Of a DNA stretch of 64,000 bases, positions 1-12,840 are shown in pieces. Positions within the stretch are counted from its first letter, which is position 1. Every line of letters starts with the position of its first letter. Position numbers and translations under genes: made by a program. Source of the DNA: Cacajao melanocephalus (Eukaryota > Chordata > Mammalia > Primates > Pitheciidae); assembly GCA_963573385.1 (NCBI GenBank), contig CAUYLG010009127.1:62001-126000 (forward strand), given 5' to 3'. Under the pieces are notes generated by a model. The model ran no database searches. It was not told the DNA's origin and worked only from the letters and a program-made list of their open reading frames with translations.

Positions 1-267
1 AAATCGGCTTCAAAATTTAGGTATTTGCTTCAAACCATTATGAATATAATTTTTAAAACAGCTCATGTGTTCTGATGGCTTATTATGTGTCAGGCCCTCC
101 CAGGACACCCATGGTTTCATTTCTCCCTTACAATCATGCCATGAGGGGGTCCTGTCACAAGAAAACTGGACCAAAACAGGGAATCAACTCCAAAGCCTAA
201 ATCAACCAGTGACCCATGACTTCTTCAATAAGAAGCATGTGCAACCTGGGCCAGCTCACAAGAATTG

Positions 268-512
268 CTTAAAAAGTAAGTGGGTGTTGAACCATGAGAA
301 CACATGGACACAGGGAGGGGAACATCACCTACCGGGGCCTCTCAGGGGATGGGGGATTGGAGAGGGATAGCATTAGGAGAAATACCTAATGTAGATGACA
401 GAGTGATGGATGCAGCAAACCCCTATGGCACATGTATATCTATGTAACAAACCTGCACATTCTGCACATGCACCCCAGAACTTCAAGTATAATAAAATAA
501 ATTTTTAAAAGC
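268..512 (+). mobile_element. L1 3' end, 5'-truncated (L1P-type)
   Basis: The segment carries the standard primate L1 3' UTR ending: TGAGAACACATGGACACAGG, then AGGGATAGCATTAGGAGA, then CCTAATGTAGATGAC, then CACATGTATATC, then an A-rich tail. About 245 bp is retained. There is no coding part of L1. Confidence 0.9.
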
Positions 513-1314
513 AAATGAAATAATTTATGTGAAAGCACCTCAAAATAATTTTGAAGTATAACTGATGGGCTCAAATCCTTACTCTGCTCCTGTCAGCTGT
601 GAAAATGAAGCAAGTCACATAACTCTTTTTTTTTTCTCAGAGCTCTTAGAAAAAAAATCTTTAAATTGTCTAATGGAGGTCTAGGTTAAGACAAATTTTA
701 ATAGGCACATACATTTTAAACCCAAGAATATGTTTGGAATTAATTGAAATAATTAGTAATGCCTCCTTATGTCATGCCTACCCAACACTATTGTCTGAAT
801 GCAGGGTATTGCTAACTTTTCTACACATCTAATTTGTAAGTAGCCAATGTTCTTAATGAGAGGTTAATCACTGAATGGTACAATTCATCCTTGAGGAAGT
901 TTATTTACTCACGTTTGTTGTTACTGCTAAATATGAGCATCTTGATTAATAGCAGCAACATAATTGGTGTCCAATATCTATTCATCAGCATAGCTCAATT
1001 TCTTTAAAAAGTACCTCCTTATATAATAAATAAGACCTTCATGTTCTACCTGACAGCTTGATTAATGACCCTGCAACTAAACCCTTTTTCACAGTAAGTG
1101 AAGGGTGAATACTCTTAGTGTCAGCTGTTTCCACTTAGGTTAGAACCATCCACCGGTCACAGAGAAGAGGGAAGACTTCTGTTATGTATGGTGGGGGAGG
1201 GGGGCAGGAACCCTAAGAAGCCTTTGTTATTCATCACGATGCGGGCAACAAGATGGTCTGCCAGCTCAGAGACATCTACTGAAAGTTAACATCTATCAGG
1301 TAGCCTCCTTCTGC

Positions 1315-1425
1315 AAATGTTTACTGAGCACCTGCTGGATATAGAGAGGAAGACACAGCCCTTACCCTCAAGAGCTGCCCAGGGTGGAAGATTGAGCAGT
1401 TAAGTACAGGCTTAGTGCATGCAAG
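1315..1425 (+). repeat. L2 3'-end fragment
   Basis: Diverged match to the L2 tail: TTTACTGAGCACCTGCTGG followed by a CCCTTACCCTCAAGAGCT-type block. Confidence 0.55.
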
Positions 1426-1744
1426 ATGCCCAACACTAGGGTCACTGACCAAGTACATCCCAGGACATCAGCAGGAGGCAGCCAGGCTTGTTAGGGCAGG
1501 AGACAGGTATGGTTCTTAGAAGACTCAGAAGAAGAAGCAACATATGACCTGGGCCTCCAAGGAAGACAAGACAGAAACTACATATATAGCTACTAACAAT
1601 GACTGGGGCTGGGGGCAGTGGCTGGCAGCTGGGAAAACTGACTAATTCCAGCTCTGTGGCCTGGGCCTCCTTGGACTAAGGGCAGTCCAGGTGGGACTTT
1701 AGCTTCAGCAGGAGGTTCATGTATCTTAGTGACATTGGGTATGG

Positions 1745-1960
1745 GCTTTGGGGTTCACAGAGCCTGGCTGACATCAATCATAAGCCTCAGATGCCCATCT
1801 GTGAAATGCAGATGGTAGCACTCACTCACTCAGTCGACAGATCTTTGCTGTGTGCCCACTCTAGGTCTGTCTCCTCGGGCTGTCGTGAGGACTGAGCAAG
1901 GTCATACACTTGGCGTCACACATTGCACAAAGCAAGTGCACAGCAGATGGGCCTGAGCGT
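1745..1960 (+). repeat. MIR fragment
   Basis: MIR core features are present in order: CCTCAGATGCCCATCTGTGA, then GGGCTGTCGTGAGGACTGAG, then a degraded 3' end. A short unrelated stretch seems to interrupt it near 1825-1870. Confidence 0.55.
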
Positions 1961-2308
1961 GGTCCCCACCTGGTCAACTCAGAGTCTCATGTACTTCACT
2001 CACCTCCTGGCACTGTTAGGCAAGGGTTTCAGCAATGTACAGTCACTACATCAAGCTGAGGTCATTCATCATGTTACACTCCCATTTCTGGAAGATTTTA
2101 CTTTTCTTCCCAAATAAGGTTTAACAAAAAAGGCAAAAGACAAAAGAAACCCAAAAAAAGAAATTTAGCTGAGACATACGATGCAAAAATGTAAAAAAAA
2201 AAGAAATCTTCTCAGAAACTAACACTGAGAAATTCCAAGGCACAGATACCGACAGCCCTGGTCACAAAAGGTTTCAACCCACAGACTCTGCTGAAGAATT
2301 CTGGGAGA

Positions 2309-2692
2309 TGTCTTAGTCAGTTCCTACTGCCATAACAAAATACCATAGACTAGGTGGCTTAAAAACAGACATGCATTTCTCTGTTCTGGAGGCTCAGAGT
2401 CCAAGATCAAGTTGCTAGTCAATTCTGTTCCTGGTGAGGGCTCACTTCCGGGTTTGCAGACAGCCACCTTCTCACTGTGTCCTCACAGATCTCTTCTCTT
2501 ATAAGGGCACTCATCCCACCATGAAGACCCCACCTTCCTGACCTAATTAACTCCCAAAGGCCTCATCTCCAATTACCATCACGCTCAGGATTAGGCTTCA
2601 GCATAAGAATACAAATTTGGTTTCAACATATAAATATGAATTAAGCTTCAATATATGAATTTTGAGGGAACATAAGCATTCAGTCCATAGCA
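2309..2692 (-). mobile_element. Solitary MaLR LTR (MLT1/MSTD type)
   Basis: Read on the minus strand this is a complete MaLR LTR with TG...CA ends: TGctatggactgaatgcttA-type start, GGTGGGGTCTTCATGG and CCTTATAAGAG in the middle, and ...CACCTAGTCTATGGTATTTT near the end. No internal sequence or second LTR is adjacent, so it is a solo LTR. Confidence 0.82.
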
Positions 2693-5139
2693 GAGGATAC
2701 CAGGAAAATTCCCCCAATATGTGTTTTCTCCACTACTGGGCAGGAGGCACGAGAGCATAGATGGGTGCCTTAGAACATTTCAGCCAAACATCTACAGACC
2801 CAAGAATCTAGCTGGGTCACGGGAGAAATGTTCCCCAAGAGTAGCAACAGAGTTCCCGCGGAAGGAGCTTCTTCTGGGAGAGCCAGAGGAAAGCAAGGAT
2901 GCCCAAAGGCCCATCCTTCCAAATCTTCCAGCATGACAGTAATCCACAGGCAACTTCTGAGGTACTGACAGACGATGCAAGCAGTCACATTCCTACTTTG
3001 AGTGAAATACTTTAATCTTCAGCGAAGTCATGACTGTTTCTCTTTCCCTTTTTTCCTCTTTCAAAATCAAAAAGGTGCTGGGCCTCTGATGAGGGTCACA
3101 GGACCTTCTCAGGATGAACTGTGTACAGCCTCTCAAGATAGAACTTCAAGCCACTACTGACCCCTCCCCTCCCAAAAAGGTTGACGGTGTGGGAAGAGGC
3201 AGTGCTGGGTACCGTAAGCCACCAACTCAAATCAATATAGATGCTAAATTTAAAGAAATATGCTTGCTATGCAAACACAGCTTCAAGGCTGTCACCTATA
3301 GTACCTTCCAAACAGAGGCTTTCCAGAGATCTGGAAACCAACCCCTCACTAGGTGGCCTCACCTGTCTGTGTCCCAGACTCTGTCCTTCTGTAGCCCAGA
3401 ACCAAATGCCCTGGATCCAAAGGAAGAAAATCCCACTCACCCATCCCATTTCATCCTTATTTATTTTTAAACTGCTTTCTTCAAAGGACATCAGTTTTTA
3501 TTTTGACACATTATTTCTGTTAATGGTATCAATTAGTCGGCATATGACCAACTGTTCTGTTAAAAATGCAGACTGGCTGGATTTAAGTAAAAGCATAAAG
3601 CCAATTTCATAATTTCCAGGCAAACAACCAAGACAGCCTTCAGAAACAGCAAAGCACAGTGCAGTTGGTGATGCTGCCACTCAACCTCGCTGTTTTCTTG
3701 TGTGTCTGCTTACTAAAACAGACAGAAAATCTGAAGGCTCCTGCCATTGTGGGGACTCAGGGAGGCTGACTTCCTGGGTAGGGAAAAGCTGGCTTCTCTC
3801 TCCCTGTCCACTTTGGGAGACCAGAGTTACCAAAACTGCTAGGCAATCAGTACCTGATTTTCTCAACTGCCTTGGAGACAACTCCAGAAAGGCGGCCAGG
3901 GTAGGTGCCCAGGAAGGCTGAAGATGTACCTGAAGCCAAGTCTAAAAGACAAAAAGAAAGGTGGAGAACAGCAGAGCTTCTCGTCTTAGGGCAAAGGGCA
4001 TTTGCTGAGTGTTAACCCCAGAGCTTTCAGCAAGTCTTAGCGTCACTGAGGGTTCATGACCAAACTGACCACACAGTAACCTCCAGAGAAGGGTCTGGCA
4101 GCTCGCCTCTGCAGGGCAGCTCTCCAGCTTACTACTTTATGGATTCCTTTTTACCTTGTCTTCTGCTAGTTTTGCTTCCATCTCTATGGAAACTGGAGTA
4201 GGGATCAGAAGCCAGCCTTGAAAATGATCGTCAGAAACCATCTCCTAATTCTATTTCCATGGAAACAGATGACAGATCCGTGGAAATAAGGTAATATTTT
4301 TGAATAAGGTAATCCTTTTTTTAAAAAAAATCCTTACCTCATTTTCTACCAATTTCACAGAGCTGGAATTGGAGAATGTACACTGCTCATAAACTACAAG
4401 AGCAGCAACATTCATTTGAGGTTAAAGATAAATATAGGGGACAAAGAAGTAGGAATCCAACCACACAGAAACCAGTGAAATTAAGAAAATGTCGCCTCAG
4501 CAGCAATCAGAAGAGCATGAAGTAGAGCACTCCACAGCCATCACACAGCATTTGTCTCAGGCCCTTGATCAACTTTTGAAATAGCATCATCACCATATAT
4601 GATGATTTTCACTAAAGAAGTAAAGACGTTTCTTAAAAATGAAACCCATAAGGCAGCTTTATAACAGTAGGATCAAGTGTGGGGGCAGGATAATTCACCA
4701 AAGCCAATAGTCTTCCAAAGTGAACTATTCTGTTAAAAAAAAAAAAGCACGAGGAATTGGCTTTTTGAGAGGACTGATAAAACCCCTCCTGGACGGGAAG
4801 CAACCTAGTCCTGCAATGTGACTGCTCCGCCTACCATTTCTGTTACTAGGAGCGAAACCGAGGAAACTGAACACGTCCTGCCAAACTCTTCTTGTAAAAT
4901 AATGTCAGTCCAAGACCGAAAATAACGAGCCACAGATTAAAAAACCTGAATTCGAAGGCTGAAATCGTAACGAGTCACAGCATTTTAGGTCAAAAATAGC
5001 CTGGGCTCGTGAGAACTGGCATAGTTAGATAGATGGTATTTATGCTTAAGGAGATGGGAGAGGTGGAATTTGTAGGAAGGGACTCACGCTGTGGAGCAGA
5101 TACAATGGATTTACCCACCTTTTCCTTGGCATCATGTTA

Positions 5140-5335
5140 ACAGCTACCATTTATGGAGGACTCACTCTTTGGAAGCCATAAGCTCAACATTTCACACGTA
5201 TTTGATACAACTGCCTCCCAGTAAGCTACTATCATCCCCAAGTGGCAGAGAAGGGGCCTCAGGCTCTGGGTCACCCAGCCAGGATGTCTGGGGCTATATT
5301 GGAAACCCAGGCCCTTCTAACTTTTGACTCCAGCT
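5140..5335 (-). repeat. MIR fragment
   Basis: Minus-strand MIR signature: a degenerate TTGATACAACTGCCTCCCAG block, then GGCCTCAGGCTCTGGGTCAC and a GGAAACCCAGGCCCTTCTAA block that matches the tRNA-derived head. Confidence 0.55.
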
Positions 5336-7370
5336 CCCTAATCTCACACTGGGGCTGCCTGAAATCACCACCACCAACACCTCCAGAGCACTCCCCCAAC
5401 CCCAACCAAAAGAGAACGCAACACTTCCTGGGGGCAGGTTAGGCAAAGTCCACGGACTGCTAAAAGCCAAGGTTTAAAGAAAAATCAACAAGGGAAGGCT
5501 TTAAATCACCTGGTAATGAATAAATATAGGGTAGTTTTTAAACTAGATATAAACATGTCAAAAGAAAATGTTTTTGTATTGATAACAGTGAGGTGACAAT
5601 GGCATCAAAAAGCTACACAAGCTAATGACACCACAATATACAGACTCATATGGGAAACAGATTGTAAGGCTGAATCAGAACAAACCAGGTGTGCATACCA
5701 TTTGTTTCCAGCATCAGCTTCAGTAGGAGTATACATGAATTAAAACATTATAAAATGCACAAGTTGGCCACCATCATTATCCCTTCAAAAGAAATCAGAA
5801 AATAAGATAATAGCAAGGAATTGCTGCCACACAAAAAGAAAAGCTTCAAGGACATGAAAAGAAATACATAGAAGGCAGAATGAGTCAGGGCATTCATGGC
5901 TGTGGTCCAGGAGAACTGTTCCTTCCTTAAACACATAAAAGGGAAATTTGAAACTAAGCAAACCATTTGGAAAAACAGAATCCTAGGGCAAGCAAAGAAG
6001 AAAAGCCAATCATCTGGTTGGATGTACGCACTGAGGACAAATGAACTCCACAGCCGGTGTAACACAATAAAACATGAAAATGTGTGTTGGGGCTCAGAAA
6101 CTGACACCCCAAAACACAGTGCTTTGTGCATGCTGAACTGAAAAGGAGCTCAAAAGCTAGGCAATGCACAGTATTTCTCTGAAGTTCCTTGCTGACCTAA
6201 AGTCTGTATATACCAAAGGAGAAAACAATTCCCTCCGGTCCCTTCCCTGAGCTTTCATTAACTGAACCCATATTTCGGGAAGGAAGACTAAAGTCTGCCA
6301 ACACACCTAGACAGACTTTTATATCAAACAACTGTCCACTCTGTGGGCCCAAAAGACTTTGTCCCAGACACTGTATGCTCTTCAAGTCCATTGACTTCTC
6401 CCTAGTAATCATTTACTGCACCACAACAAAATTCCTCTTCTCCCCTTCCAACGACCTGTTTTGCCAAGACCCTATTCTTTCTGTAACCCCAAGATGGTAT
6501 ATCAGCTTCTGCACCCCACTGGGGACTGGGTCTTCATTCTAAGGGCTCCTGTATGACATAAAACAATGATTAAATAAATGTGTACGCTCTTTCTCCAATT
6601 AGCCTGCCTCTTGAAAATTGATTTCTCAGCAAACCTTCAGAGGGTCAGAGGAAACTTCTTCCGTGGCCCCTACAAGTCCATTTGCTAATGCCAACTGTGA
6701 ACACTTACACAACAAGGCCCCCTTTCACTTCAAAACCATTTTAAAAGCATTGAAAAGCCAGCTACAATGTGTGTGACACAGTCTATGCTACGGTGGCACT
6801 TGAAAATGACAAGGAAACCTTAAGTCACTGAATTGTGTGGACTCTCAAAGAAGAGTTTCAATGTCCTGGGAAGTCAGGGCATAGGTCCAAATCCAATTGT
6901 ACAGATGGGGCTGGGATTCCTCACTTCAAAGTCCCCATCCCAAGATACAGCAGAAGCTCAACCAAAAGGGCCTATAGCAGCGAATAAGGCGGAAACCAAG
7001 AAGGGAAACAATATCTCAAAAACCAATGCCTCCTCCAACACTGCCACTACCAAACATCCATCTCCTCCTTCCAGAAAAACCTGAGATTTTTCTTCAAAAC
7101 AGTTCATCATTCCACTTTTGTAACAACCCCCAAACCAAGAAATTGCCTCATCCAAAATTAAGAAACGTGGCAAGAAGATCCCGACCCATTTAAAACCCAT
7201 CTCAGCAAATCGTTCAAAACTATCTCCTCTCACCCAGCAAAGGCATCTTCTCTTTTTGCCTGTCTTCCGGTAGGACTGAAGGGGGATTCTGCATAGGTGG
7301 CTGGCTTTTAACACAAATTTGTGAAAATTTAAGTCTCAACAACTGGGCAGCACTTAGCACATCCTACAGC

Positions 7371-7577
7371 AGGGGTCAGCAAACTACGGCCAACTTCCTC
7401 CATTTGGCCATAGTTTCCCACAATTGCCTGTGTTTGTACGCGAAGTTTTACTGGAACACGGGCATGCCCCTGCCTTTATGTATTGTCTCTGGCTGCTTTC
7501 AAGCTACAAAGATGTAGAGTTGCAAAGTCTAAACTATTCATTATCTCTTTACAGAAAAAGTTTACCGACACCTAACC
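7371..7577 (-). mobile_element. Near full-length hAT-Charlie non-autonomous element (MER58-like)
   Basis: Terminal inverted repeats are visible: CAGGGGTCAGCAAAC at the left and GTTTACCGACACCTA (complementary with few changes) at the right. The interior has the typical AGTTTTACTGGAACACGG and TATTGTCTCTGGCTGCTTTC blocks. The flanks TCCTACAG and ACCTAGAG agree at 6 of 8 positions, consistent with a decayed 8 bp hAT target-site duplication. The exact subfamily is uncertain. Confidence 0.75.
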
Positions 7578-7639
7578 TAGAGCAAGTACCCGCTCCAATG
7601 AACTAGCGTCAAATGCATCTGGACAGTTTGTTAAGCAAT

Positions 7640-7740
7640 CAAATTCCAAAACCATCCACCAGGTATTCTGACTCAGTGAGTCCAGAGGGAGGTCCAGGAA
7701 TCTGAATTTTAACAAGCTCACAGGGTTTACAAACCACGTA
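7640..7740 (+). mobile_element. MER5A-like hAT fragment
   Basis: Contains ATTCTGACTCAGTGAGTCCA and AATCTGAATTTTAACAAGCT, the usual MER5A interior, with no clear ends. It lies close behind the hAT element at 7371-7577. Confidence 0.6.
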
Positions 7741-8539
7741 GACACTCTATAAGCTTAGAAGAGAACTTTAAAATTTTAAATTAGCCAATTACCATTATAT
7801 TAAAGGATGACTTCCTTTTGTAAAATAAGACTCAAAGCCTGTGCTTCCTCAGCTCTTTCTAAATTAAAATTTTCTGGGGCTAGAAAGTGCAAAGGTCAAA
7901 CAACATCTGTTCAATCTTCTAGACATACCTGTGCTTTGCAAAGATTAATCATTTCCACTAAAGTTTGCTTAGCCATGTTCTCTAATTATTAGCAAGGTGC
8001 TGTTCTCAGATGGAGAGACTGTTTCTGTTTCCATAACAACTTGCTTCAGCCTTTGGTGCAAAAAAATGCACTTGCAGAAAGAGTGAGCAACCAGCCTGGT
8101 TCTGTGTGTGTCAGAAAAAAAACAGCCTTATGGTAACTCATAACCCTTCACAGTATATTAGTAACCTTCTGAAAACCTTTTAAAATTACATTATTATTAA
8201 ATTCTCTTGAGATGGGCTATTTTAATACTAATTGTTGCCCAAATCATGGGTAAGGCTAATAATATAAGGTAATAATGTGCAGTTTAGGATAGAGAATGAT
8301 GAAATTTTTCCCCAAAGGACAAAGAGGGGAGGACCCAAAGATGTTTGCAGGATGTTAAGCACAAAAAATGTTCCAAGACTAAATAAGTTAGAGAAATTCT
8401 GGTTAAACATATTAAACAGTTTTCTCCACTCTGACGCTTCACAGACTTTTTATACTGCTGATGTACTACTTGCCTGTTCCAAGGTGGAGGAATGGGCTTC
8501 ATTTCAGGTCACAGAGTTGTTACTTTTGCAAAGAGCCAT

Positions 8540-8651
8540 AAATGTCCCCATCCCTTTGTGTGAACCGATCCCAGTTCTTTTAGTGCCCAGGACTTTCAGT
8601 ATTAAAAGTGGGACAGTTCTGGGCAAACCAGGATAGCTGGTCACCCTATCC
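8540..8651. repeat. Old interspersed repeat, class uncertain
   Basis: The phrase GGGACAGTTCTGGGCAAACC followed by AGGATAGCTGGTCACCCTAT resembles the conserved end of an ancient mammalian interspersed repeat. I cannot name the family with confidence. Confidence 0.35.
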
Positions 8652-10905
8652 TGCCCTCAGCACTCCCAGAGAGGCCCTTCTTGAAACATATGACATGTTT
8701 TGGAGTTGGCTGAGTGTTGGTCTTCCTGGCTAGAGGGCAGGAAAAAAACTTGATTTCTCTTTGTAATCCCAAAACCTACTAAAAAGTTCAGCATAGAAAA
8801 TATGATCAATAGACGTGCCTTGAATAAATGAATCAATGAAATAGAAAGCAAAGAGTTATTGTAAACAACGTCCACCCTGCCTTCTAGTCATTCAGTACTA
8901 GTAGATTGAATCATATGAAATGGCCAGTTTTGTTAAGTCAAAAATGGCCAAATATCAAGAATTTTATGTTTCAATCTAATTCACATACTTTTATTCTAGA
9001 ATTAAGGTTTTACTGTACAAAATATGTTACGTAGAATTAGTAGCCACCTTCTCCATGTACTTAGCATTAGGTTCTAGGCCCCTACTTGCCCAACTGGCTT
9101 TACATCATCCCCACCTATATGTAGTGGGCTATTCAGGAAGTAAGACCATCCTTTAATGTACAACAAAAGGAAAGGGAGTCTTTACGTTTAGGGAGACTTT
9201 ACATTTCCAGAGGGGGAAAAAAGCCACAATAATGTCACATCCAAGCAGCTTGCAGCAGTGCTGTGTGTAGCAACCTGGGCTTGCCAAAGACTACATGTCA
9301 AAGGCTCAACCGAAAACAAGTGCACAGGCCTATTATGAATAACACATTTTCTGCCAAATCAAATGAACACCTTTCAATGTGGATTTACATTGGCAGCCCA
9401 GGGAGAGTAAACAGCATTGTTGGGTTTGGAAGGGGAGAGTGGAGGGGTGGATGCCTGAGGAAGGCACTGGCAGGGCAGACCTGCAGGGCAAACATTGCAA
9501 AGGAATGCTCAGCTGTGCAAAGGAGTGCTGGCAAAGAAAATGTTTGACAGCTCTGTGGTAAGGCTATCTGTGGAAATGATATCTTCTCTAAATGATTGGC
9601 CATTTAGAGAAGACAGCCAGAGGTCAGGAGGAGAGAAAATAGAGAGTGAGACCCTCGTGGGCTCCAGCTGAGGAAAGAACGACATCCAGAGATAGAAATG
9701 AATGTTGGAGAAGCAGACAGACAGGAAGGACAGAAGAGAGAGGAAAATGGCCAGAAGGAGCAGGCAGACAGACGCAGGGAGAGAGACAGGGACCAAGGAG
9801 TTTGGCCTCGAATAACCCAAAGTTCAGTGGGAAGATATCCCATGGAAGTGGCATGCCATTTGAGCAACAGACCACAGTCCTTGAGAGGCAGACCTTGGGC
9901 TACTAAATATTCTGAACAGAAGAACAGAAGAGCTGCTCCTCACAATGTGGCTGGTAGCTTGAACAGTTTAAGCCTTTAAACTTTTCGTGAGTCCCACCTT
10001 ACCTAATCATGTGCGCTTCTAAGTGTCAAGAGACATCTGAGTTGTTTTAATCAATCATCATTTTAGATAATTCTTTTCAATAGTGTTGGAGATTAAACAC
10101 TTCCTATCTGGAATCTGGGTGTTTGTAAACAACCTGCCCTTCCTCAGCAACAATGCTTTACTTACGGCAGCATGTCCTTCGATGGCTCTTGAATGCATTC
10201 CAGAGTGAATCGTGCCACCGCCAGGCATCAGCCCTGCCACCCAAGGAAACTACAACCACAAAGACTGCAGGGCCTGCAAGTATTCGGTGTAAAATTCATC
10301 AAAGCTCTTCCTTGGGCTCCTCTCACAGTAACCCATCAAGATCACTTTGGCACAGGAAAGTTACAGATGCCTCGTGACAAAGCCTCAGAAAGCAACTTCC
10401 CTGATCATCTAGCTATTCCTAAAAAATAGACATCATCTTTGAAATGCAGATAAAAGGCTCATGAAACGTCCATAAAAGTACCTAAAAGAGGGAATCCTCC
10501 AAGTTCCACATCTGTAAGGTCCTTCAGGAACATTTGGTCCACATGTTCTCTCCTCCTCCAGGTGGACGGTCAGGCCCCCTGTCCAGGCTCTCTCCATCAG
10601 TACATAAGGCCTCTGATGACTCAGTGTAAGGTTCACAAAAATTACTCCATCTGTAATTTTTTTAGTTTAAAACATCTGACAAAGCCTAGAGAATGACTGG
10701 AATCTACCGGCATGGCAAAATAATAAAATCTACTCATATTTCCAGCTGAGTTCAAGTTGATGAAAATTTGGTTGCTTAAACAGAATAGAAGCTTTAAAAT
10801 GTACACTTGCCAGACTTCACAAAAAGCTTTCACTGAACAAAATTGATTCCAATAGAAGAAAGGTTTACTCACTGATCTGCCCTTGGCTGATATTGCTGAA
10901 CTGAA

Positions 10906-10987
10906 AAGATGAAGGAAGGAAGGAATGAAGGAGGGAGGAAGAGAGGAAGAGAGGGAGGGAGGCAGGCAGGCAGGCAGGGAGGAAAGG
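10906..10987 (+). repeat. Purine microsatellite (GGAA / GGCA)n
   Basis: An interrupted tract of GAAGG, GGGA and GGCA units. The purest part is GGCAGGCAGGCAGGCAGGGA near 10962-10981. It is pyrimidine-rich in the direction of CACNA2D3 transcription. Confidence 0.85.
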
Positions 10988-11144
10988 AGATTTCTTGGCC
11001 CTCCTAGGGCAAAATGATCAACACAGAGGAGGTCCACAGCAGCAGTATTTTGGCATTCCAAACCATGTCTCCAAGCAGCCCTAAATCTGGCCATTAGGAC
11101 TTGTCTGAATCAGGAATACGTTTATCATACACATTGATTGTTAA

Positions 11145-12075
<931 letters not shown>

Positions 12076-12794
12076 CAGAATTAACATGAGAGTCCATGGC
12101 CCACTGAGCAAAATGTAACTTGGTTCCCAATTCCTTTCCACGAACCATGAAGCTTTATCTTCAACCACTGGAGTCCAGAAAAATGACTATATCCAAAAAC
12201 ATCCCTTTACATGAGCTGAGTGGGTCTGCGGGCACAGGCCACAGCTCCGTGGTAGGCAGGGACCCTACTCAAACAGGCTGTTACTGTCTTTGAGGTTCAA
12301 GACCAGACACTGAATCTACTTTAGCCTTGATGCTTATGAAGAAATTTGAAAAGCTGATTGTTTGTTTTGCTCTGTACTTTTTCAGCTTTGTGCTTTTAAA
12401 ACCAATGACCCCTCAAGTCTCTCTTGCCACAACTAACTCACATCTCACAAGCAGACTCAGGATAAACCACGTTTCCCTGACAGTTTTGATGGCATATTTC
12501 ATATTCTCAGTGTCCTCAAACATCCATTTCAATGTCACTGTTTTGGGCACCATGCAACACATACTAAAACCGAGAAAGATAAAACAGCGCAGCAAAGGAA
12601 TTTCAGGCCAGTGCACAAAAAATCTTCCACGTAGGACTGTGAGAGTTCAGAACTGAATGCTTGGGATGCGGCACTTACAGGTCAGCTTTCCTGGCACTGA
12701 ACATTGAAATAGATGAGATCCTGTAAATTGGCCCTGCTGAGCCTTTGGATTCAGTGGAATGCTGGCTGAGACCACCTAAAGAGGCCTTTCATCT

Positions 12795-12840
12795 CTGCCA
12801 TTTGCATCAATCATGAATTCATTTGCATAAACAAACTTCA
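12795..12840 (+). promoter_or_regulatory. Paired POU octamer sites with adjacent forkhead-like motif
   Basis: ATTTGCAT occurs at 12800-12807 and again at 12821-12828, starts 21 bp apart, and the second runs into ATAAACAAAC, a forkhead-type motif. No repeat is recognised here. Binding is an inference from motif only. Confidence 0.35.
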
